The notes beneath the pieces are model-generated. The model did not search any database and had not been told where the DNA came from. It saw nothing but the letters and a program-made list of their open reading frames with translations. A stretch of 64,000 bases of DNA from Whitmania pigra (lineage: Eukaryota; Annelida; Clitellata; Hirudinida; Haemopidae): positions 3,083,396 through 3,147,395 of the forward strand of contig JAJTWR010000365.1 of NCBI GenBank assembly GCA_021613335.1, given 5' to 3'. The position numbers were made by a program, and so were the translations under genes. Shown here piece after piece: positions 57,121 to 64,000 of the stretch (positions are counted from its first letter, which is position 1; the number at the start of each line of letters is the position of its first letter).

Positions 57121-59737
57121 ATGATATTTTATAAATTGGTTTTAATCATATTTTCAACTCTGAAAATGACAGAATCAGAAGATGACCTGGTATTTCAGAG
57201 GACATTCGATTGCAATGGCAATAAGGGATGTGCCATCGATGTACCCTCATTCATTCATTTTGAAGTAAGAAACACAATTCAATGTGCAGTGATTTGCGAC
57301 ATTCGAAAAAATTGCATCAGCTTCAATTACCTGGACAACACCTCATCGTGTCATCTCTTTGACTTCCTTTCCTTCAAGATCTTAACTTTTTCATTTTGTA
57401 CCAATTACTACGTGAGTTTTGAACAATTTATTACAATAAAATTAATTTTGAATATATTATCAGTGTTTTTAATATTCCTCACAGTCAACATCAGCAAGGA
57501 TTCTTCCGAGTAAGCTTGCTTTTTAATTGCTTCGTATGTTCAAGCTTTTAAAAATTATATGTTTTTTTTATATGTATTGTCAATTATATGTATTTCATAA
57601 ATAAATGAATTGTTGGATAAACAGATTTAACACTGAATTAATCAATTTATTTGTATTTTCAAAAATTACATAACATGAACCACGAACAGGAAACATCCTA
57701 ACGGGAAAAACTCCCGCTGTCGGATTAAGAGATTAAGACATTAAGAGACAAAAAGTTTGCATTATACCATTCAACCACTTTTTCAAGTTCACTATCTATT
57801 CATAATGGTATGCAAAGTTATAATATCGCTAGAAGACATAAATATAGTCGTATCATCTGCAAACAACAAAAAATCCAGAATCTCTGACGAATTACATAAA
57901 TCATTAACATTAATGAGAAAAAGCAAAGAGCCCAGTACATAACCCTGAGGTATGCCTAAAGTAACAAGTTCAGCAGATGAGTAGCAGCTATTGAACGAGA
58001 CTAGTTGACTTTGGTGATGTAGATAACTACAGATAACTAATCAATCAGACTCTGGCTCCGTAGTGACTAAGCTCGTCAAACAGGATTTCATGGTTCACGG
58101 TGTCGAATGCCTTTGCGAGGTTCAAGAAGACGCTAATTGTTACCTGCCCCCAATCCAAAGCATTGGAAATCTTTGAATGCAGAATTAAAATGGGCATGTA
58201 GGTGGAGTGGTTCTGCAGGAAGCCAAACTGATTTTCTCGGATGACGAAAAATTTTATCTAGGAATGAGATGCTTCGGTGGTACATGGCTTTTTCGAAGAA
58301 TTTTGAGAAGTACGGTATAATTGAAATCGGTCTATAATTCGTGATTGTTTCTTTGGAATCAGATTTAAGTAAAGGAACCACTTTGGCAATTTTTAGAGGT
58401 TTCTAGAAATTCCGGATTTAAATGAGCAGTTTATTAAAAAGGCCAGTAGATGGCCAACCACAGGTATTGAAATCTTTGCGAGGCTTGGATCAATTTGATC
58501 GAGACCAGGACTATGGGACTGTTTCAGTTGTCTTGATAGCTGTATGATTTCGTCCGAAATGACATCTGATAAGAATATTGATTGATGGATGGGGGCCTTT
58601 AATATTCACGGTAAATTCTGTGACTTGGAGTGATTTTATTAGCAAGTTCATAACCAATACTCGAGACATAAGCGTTAAACGAGCCCGCAATTTCTGAGGA
58701 AGTGGTCGTAGGTTAACTATTACTATTGGTAGAAGGTAGTGGAGGGATAGGTGGCTATTGCTTCCATTTAAGAAGTATTTTATCAAGTTCCAATTTTTTT
58801 AAAATTAAGTTCACATTCACAAAATTTATCGGAATAATAACGGGTGATTGCGGTTTATTTGACTTTTTTGAATTTGTTTCGATATTGTAGAAATTTTAAT
58901 TTGTTATCACCCGAGAAATTTGCGATGAAAGTTTTGTATAGAGCATTCTTTATTCTGCACGAGCTGAGCAGACCAGAGGTCATCCAAGACTTCATGTATG
59001 GACAAGATTTTTTTAGTTTATAGATGATGGGAAAGCAGTTGTCATAGATGGCAAAGTATTTATCGATATAATAAGATACATATTAAATGTAAGATATAAA
59101 CATTTAAAATTATTTAAAACATTTTATTCAGCTAATGGAAATCTCGCTTACCAAAGGCACACATGCTTAAGTTCAACAGCAATGATGCCAAATGTCGCTG
59201 CATCATGGCTGGCAGTAGATGGTATGAATGGTACTGATAAGGAGTTACAACAATGTTCCCAAACCGATGAACTGATCGGAGGAAAGAACTGGTTCATGGT
59301 GGATTTGATTCGAACTGTGACAATAAACTATGTCGGCATTTTAACGATTTCCAATTATCCATATGTAGGTAGGATACTTTTCTTTAGATTGACAATGTTT
59401 AAATATGGATTCTATATCACTTCAATCTGAAGTTTTGGCACGATTAATAAATTATGTGGTAATTATTAAAATTACATTATTTTTAAATTCGTCAGCATAT
59501 ACATACAGAAATCTCAACGTTGGCGTGACGAATGATTCATGGCTGGTAAAGAAACCAGTACTAAACACGTACCCATTGTGTGGAATCTTCCATGGAAATA
59601 TTGTTACAGCAACTTGGATTCGATTTAATTGCTCAGCCAATGGAACTCCACCTGCAAGATATGTCATTGTTCAGCAACCTCCAGACATCGTACTTTATGG
59701 CGGTTACTTAGGCTTATGTGAAATACATGTCTTTTAA
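57121..59737 (+). CDS. Secreted PAN/apple + fucolectin-type lectin, gene B
   Basis: Tandem paralogue of gene A. Exons 57121-57411 (291 nt, as in A), 57485-57509 (25 nt, as in A), 59132-59368 (237 against 234), 59496-59737 (242, as in A), ending TAA. Signal peptide [22 protein letters not shown]-like cysteines ([24 protein letters not shown]), then the lectin domain ([58 protein letters not shown]). Substitutions are spread through the lectin half, so ligand preference may differ. Intron 2 is 1.6 kb against about 0.1 kb in A because a LINE has inserted. The splice sites remain intact, so it is probably still functional. Confidence 0.87.
57530..59090 (-). mobile_element. Dead LINE (Jockey/CR1-like) inside intron 2 of lectin gene B
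   Basis: Minus-strand reverse-transcriptase pieces in order: [20 protein letters not shown] (about 58.38 kb down), [20 protein letters not shown] (about 58.1 kb), [12 protein letters not shown] (about 57.94 kb), LFADDTT (about 57.85 kb). Frameshifts and stops separate them. The first aspartate of the usual LDLxKAFD motif A is Asn. Inserted antisense to the host gene. The endonuclease region is degraded or missing. Confidence 0.8.
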
Positions 59738-60935
59738 TGGTTTTTACGCACCTGAAATTTTAAAGTTTTAGATGCACTTATTATGCTCCAGTAATAAAAA
59801 AGAATCTTTAAAAGATTAACTTAAGGGCATTAAATATGAGAGATTTTATATGGTAGTGATTGAACTTACAAGTGCATTCTGTACATGCTTAAATATTAAA
59901 TAATCTTTATCGCTGTCAACTCTTTAACAATCTTATGCATAGACACGTAACGTATTTCGAATATTTTATGCATAATTTTGGTCAGACAAAAAATGACCCT
60001 CTTTCGCAAAAATAATTTTTTTTTACTTGAATTGTATTTAGTTTTACTTATAATTAATTTGTGTTAGTTAATATATATTAAACAAGAAGATATTTTAAAG
60101 TGGTCACATTGGTATCCGGAGTAGTGAATTTCAAAAATTTCAAATCATTTGGGGTAATAATTAAAATTGCGTTTCTAAAATAAATTTAAATATTGAATAA
60201 ATATTCTTTTACAAATCTTATGACTGATTTCAACATGAATGCCTGCTGGATGTGGATCTTGTTTTTATGGAGTCAGCGATTCGATTTATTGCAACAATGA
60301 TTAAATTATCATCTCAATCAGAAAGCACTAAAGAATTCTAAAATTATTTTCTTTATGAGATAACTTGCAATACAACCTCTGTTTTCACATGCATCTGAAA
60401 GCTATAAATTTGGAAATATTATGTAAACAAAACTTTCCTACTCGTGAAAGCATTTTCATAACTACAACTTACATTCGTTTGAAATGCTTTTATATGGGAC
60501 TTGATATTTCGTAATTGTTTACAATTATTAAATTCTGTCAAAATAACTTTACACGTTCGGTTCCCTCAAAACTATGCTTTTTTATTATTTTCGTTAGTTA
60601 AGCAAACTGTATTAGTGGTCTGTGAAATTAATAAATAATTGATAAATGAAGAAATAAATAAATAACATTTAGTTTAATTAATTTGTTTTATTACTTTGTT
60701 AACCATTCACGTTGCATTAGAAGACTAATTGAAAACATTTATTTTTGTCTTGTATTTGTTAAGACTCGGTCCCTCGCTAAAGTATTCGCAAGCCCGCAAG
60801 AAAACAATTTTACTTACTTTATGAATTAAAGTGATAAATATTAATCTAAATATTTTGAAATTATTAAAATAAAGCGTTGCACAAACACAACAACTAGCAG
60901 CAGAATTTAAAATATTTTAAACTGTAGAAATCAAT
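59738..60935. other. Downstream flank of lectin gene B, no gene recognised
   Basis: AT-rich. AAGACTCGGTCCCTCGCTAAA near 60763 echoes AAGACTCGGTCTCTCGCTAAA near 56582, so a third unit of the lectin tandem array may have begun here before the retroelement landed. Confidence 0.5.
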
Positions 60936-61216
60936 TGTTGTGACGCCATCTTGGAGTATACAAGGAACAGGCCTCGGGAGCGGGAGAGTCAGTTATGCAA
61001 CGGACTATAATCAAATAAATATAAAATAAATATAAATATAAGAAGCGGAAGTGTTTGTACGGGAGTTGAACGATAGGGATTGCGAGTTATGCGATGTTAC
61101 TTGCGAATACTTACTTGGCAGCCATTAGTGATATTTCCGTTCTTGTTTCTGTTTCTGAATATTTGACAGCCAATAAAGTTTTCTGTTCAACCTGTTATTC
61201 TTACAAAGACTCAACA
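60936..61216 (+). repeat. 5' LTR of a Ty3/gypsy element
   Basis: 281 bp bounded by inverted TGTTG (60936) and CAACA (ends 61216). Contains AATAAA near 61172. Two bases later, TGGCGCAGTCGAC (61219) fits a tRNA primer-binding site. No second LTR in the window. Confidence 0.75.
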
Positions 61217-63655
61217 ACTGGCGCAGTCGACGAAAGAAAAGTTTCAAACTCTGAAGAGTGATATTTTTCAAGGAAACCGACAGAAAAGGTTTGTCACAGA
61301 ATTTGTTCAGTAACAGGTCATTTGAATTTCAAAGCTGGTGAGAATGACTAATATCGCTAAATTTCTGGAATTATTTTCGAAACAAATGGAAACCCTGGTT
61401 CGTTCAATTGGTGAGATTTTTCTACTACCATCCCTAATTTCATGTCTTTCGAACCGAATAAAGAGTTGTGGTGTGACTACATGAGTCGGTTCCAAACCTT
61501 TACAGAAGCAAACTCTATTCCGACTTAAAAAATTACTCAAGTTTTTCTCACAAACCAGTCAACTTCAATTTACAAACTCTTGCAAACTGCGGCTTCACAA
61601 AAGACAATTCCATGCGAAGTCAATAAGTTAGACTTTCGGAAATTCAAGCAGTGATGATGGAGAATTTCAACCCCAAAAGATTCATTGTGAGAGAAAGGTT
61701 TAGACTTTGGACTGAGATGAAAAGGCAACTTGGCGAGACCATTCAAGAACTCGCGGCAAAAATTCGAACATCCGCTTCTACATGCGACTTGCTACAGCAG
61801 CTCTCTAAATTTCCATTCCCGAAAGGGACGTGTCCAAGATGTAGAACAAAAGGATACCACGCCAATGATTGCAGGCATATCAAAACTGAATGCACCTTCT
61901 GTGGAATCATAGGACACTTAAAAAAAGCATGTATAAAGAAACAGTTCAAAAGAGAGAGAAAGGTGAATTTAATCCATCCAATTCCTAGCCACACCCCTCT
62001 CATACAAAAGTTACAAATTGCAAATTCAGAATTTGTTTTAGAGTTGGCCAGCGGAGCCAGGGATAACTTCTGCTCAATGGAAGTGTGGAACAAGTGGGGA
62101 AAACCCAGTCTAAAACCTTCCAGTACGAAACATATTTCCGCAACAGGAGACTTCATCCCGAACATAGGAGTCTGTGAAATGATGGTTTAGACATCAGATT
62201 TTCAAGAAGTACCTCTAGAATTCAATGTCACCAAGTTTCCAAAACTCAACATTCTTGGCAGGAAAGTTGAATCGCAAATTGACATGTCAAGCTTGCTACG
62301 CAATCACGTTTTCAAGATTTATGAAGATACTGATTCAAAAACTATCGAAAAAACATGTTTCAAAATTTGCCACGATTTCAAAGAATGTTTCAAACAAAAT
62401 CTTGGTTGTTTGAAAGATTTCGAATTAGAAGTAAAATTCAAACAGGAAGCAGCGCTAATTTTTGTCAAAGCAAGAACAGCTACATTTTCAATTCAAAAAG
62501 ATCTAAATCAGGCTCTCGATGCAGGAATAAAGAAAGGAATTTGAACACACTTCAATTATTACGGAACTCCGATAGTTCCGATTCGAAAGAGTCTGATACC
62601 AGGCGAAAAGAAGGCTAATTTTCGAATCTGCTTAGATTATTCGGTAACCGTATATTCCCAGTTGAAACCTCACCGATACCCAAAGCCACTGCCAGAGGAT
62701 CTTATGAGAAAACTTGGAGGAAGTCGTTACTTCAGCAAGATTGATTTAGCAGATGCATTCAATCAAATCAAACTCGCTACTGTGAGTCAACAAAAATTCG
62801 CGTTGACCACAAATAGAGGACTTTTACTTCAAACGAGACTACCTTTCAGAATAATTTCAGCTCCAGGTTACTTCCAAGAAATAATGGACAGAATGACGTG
62901 TGATCTACAAGGAGTCGCAGTCTATCTTGACGACATTCTTGTCGGTTGTTCCAACTCCAAAGAACATCTTCAAAACCTGAAAGCTTTACTACAAAGGAGA
63001 CAAAGGATTGAGATGCAATAAAAACAATTGCATTTTTGCAAAAGATTCGATGGAATATCTGGGACTCGTTATTTCAAAAACCGGGATAGAAAAGGGGAAA
63101 CGTGCGGACGCTTTGACGAACATGCCAAGGCCAACAAATACATCAACATTACGTTCGTTTTTGGGATCAGTGCAGTTCTACCACAAGTTCTTTCCAAACC
63201 TTTCGACCATTGCGGAGCCGTTGACGAGTCTAAACAGAAAAGAAATACGCTCGATTTAGAGTTAGCAAGCAGAGAGGTCGTTTCAAAAGTTGAAGGATAT
63301 TTTGGCGAAAGAGGTGCAGCTTGGCAATTTTGATAAAACTATTCCTTTGGGAATTGCATGTGATGCATCAGATATTGGCATCGGTGCAAATTTGTTCCAC
63401 CGCTATCAGGATAGAAGTGATTGACCAATTTTACATGTTTCATAGATACTTTCAAAGGCACAAAAAAATTACAGTCAGATACATAAAAAAGCATTCTCGA
63501 TCATTTACACGCTTCAAAAATTCCATCAAAACCTTTACGAAAAAAATTTAATTTAGAAACTGACCAAAGACCTCTTTTGTCGTTTTTCAGTCCTTCCAAA
63601 CTGATAGAAAACTGACTGTCAGAAATTCATGGTAACGCGGATGCTCTTAGTCGTT
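60936..63655 (+). mobile_element. Decayed Ty3/gypsy retrotransposon (mag/K02A2.6-like), 3'-truncated
   Basis: After the LTR: gag fragments (FEPNKELWCDYMSRFQTF; FNPKRFIVRERFR), two CCHC knuckles in 61651-62190 (CPRCRTKGYHANDC, CTFCGIIGHLKKAC), and a retropepsin-like segment where the usual DSG/DTG reads ASG (about 62050). Then reverse transcriptase near 62660-63260 with FSKIDLADAFNQI, YLDDILVG and YLGLVISKTGI, RNase H bits (63330-63620) and HGNADALSRLP (about 63628-63660). Multiple stops (for example TAG after 62187) and frameshifts interrupt it. Integrase and the 3' LTR are absent. The sequence passes straight into TFIIA-gamma. Confidence 0.85.
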
Positions 63656-63658
63656 TAC

Positions 63659-63889
63659 CAAGACTCTGCAAGAAACTATTGACCAACTCTTTCTGACTGG
63701 TGCAAAGCTGCAAAGAAAACCCTGAGCAAAGATGCCAAGAAAAGGATCACTTTCAAAGGCAAAATGCAAGCGTATAGATTCAGCGACAAAGTCTGGACGA
63801 TGGTCGTGGAGAATGCCGAATTTAAAGATAATTCCGGTACGCTCGAAGTCGACAAGGTCAAGATCGTTGCCTCCGAAGCAGATGAATGA
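63659..63889 (+). pseudogene. GTF2A2: TFIIA small subunit (gamma) coding fragment fused to the gypsy remnant
   Basis: KTLQETIDQL (63659-63688) matches the N-terminal helix of TFIIA-gamma. After an internal deletion and frame change, 63719-63889 reads TLSKDAKKRITFKGKMQAYR, then FSDKVWTMVVENAEF, then LEVDKVKIVASEADE and TGA. This is the conserved beta-barrel end (YRFxDxVWTxVxxxxEF, VDKVKIVA). The helix region between is lost and no intron consensus separates the pieces. GC content is higher than the neighbourhood. Interpretation: a broken retrocopy or captured gene piece. A true terminal exon of a disrupted gene is less likely. Confidence 0.75.
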
Positions 63890-64000
63890 GCATGACATCG
63901 CTTAAGATTTAGGACTCGTTCTTAAAATCGCCTATGAACCAGCAAAGCCAAAAGAACATTTGAAAACATTTAATTATTTTTTCCATTTTTATGTTATACG

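Overview
The window is animal, non-vertebrate nuclear DNA. It is AT-rich, with spliced genes (GT/AG introns mostly 50-700 bp), long trinucleotide microsatellites, and many decayed hAT, Tc1/mariner/Tigger, LINE and Ty3/gypsy elements. The gene content (a GALNT, a full RNF213/mysterin, secreted PAN + fucolectin-like lectins) suggests a lophotrochozoan-type invertebrate. An annelid or leech is only a guess, and the species cannot be fixed from sequence alone.

Layout. 39-4803 (+): the 3' eleven exons of a polypeptide N-acetylgalactosaminyltransferase (5' end outside the window). Its introns hold a 440-bp ATT microsatellite and a 201-bp foldback MITE with a 9-bp target duplication. About 5.7-17.3 kb (-): an array of small secreted-protein genes built almost entirely from 24-33-nt exons, all in phase 1. 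Two near-identical copies (starts at 12117 and 17205) lie in a 5.09-kb tandem duplication, and an older 5'-truncated relative lies at 5.7-7.1 kb. Each copy holds one internally deleted hAT transposon. 17.4-20.6 kb: transposon debris, including a CENP-B/Tigger HTH fragment.

20670-50551 (-): a complete RNF213-type giant E3 ligase in about 30 kb. It has an N-terminal stalk, P-loop AAA units, a 3.1-kb exon ending in a RING finger, then an RZ zinc finger and the C-terminal domain. Its introns carry a 1.46-kb compound AAT/CCTAAT repeat and hAT and LINE pieces.

53935-59737 (+): two tandem genes for secreted PAN/apple + fucolectin-type lectins with nearly identical exon lengths. The second has a dead LINE in its large intron. 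60936-63655 (+): a decayed Ty3/gypsy element with a 5' LTR, which runs directly into a broken TFIIA-gamma coding fragment (63659-63889).

Functional picture (inference): a secretory glycosylation enzyme, two kinds of secreted protein (micro-exon peptide, lectin) and an RNF213 ubiquitin ligase known in vertebrates for antimicrobial ubiquitylation lie close together. No common regulation is evident. The most novel item is the micro-exon gene array.
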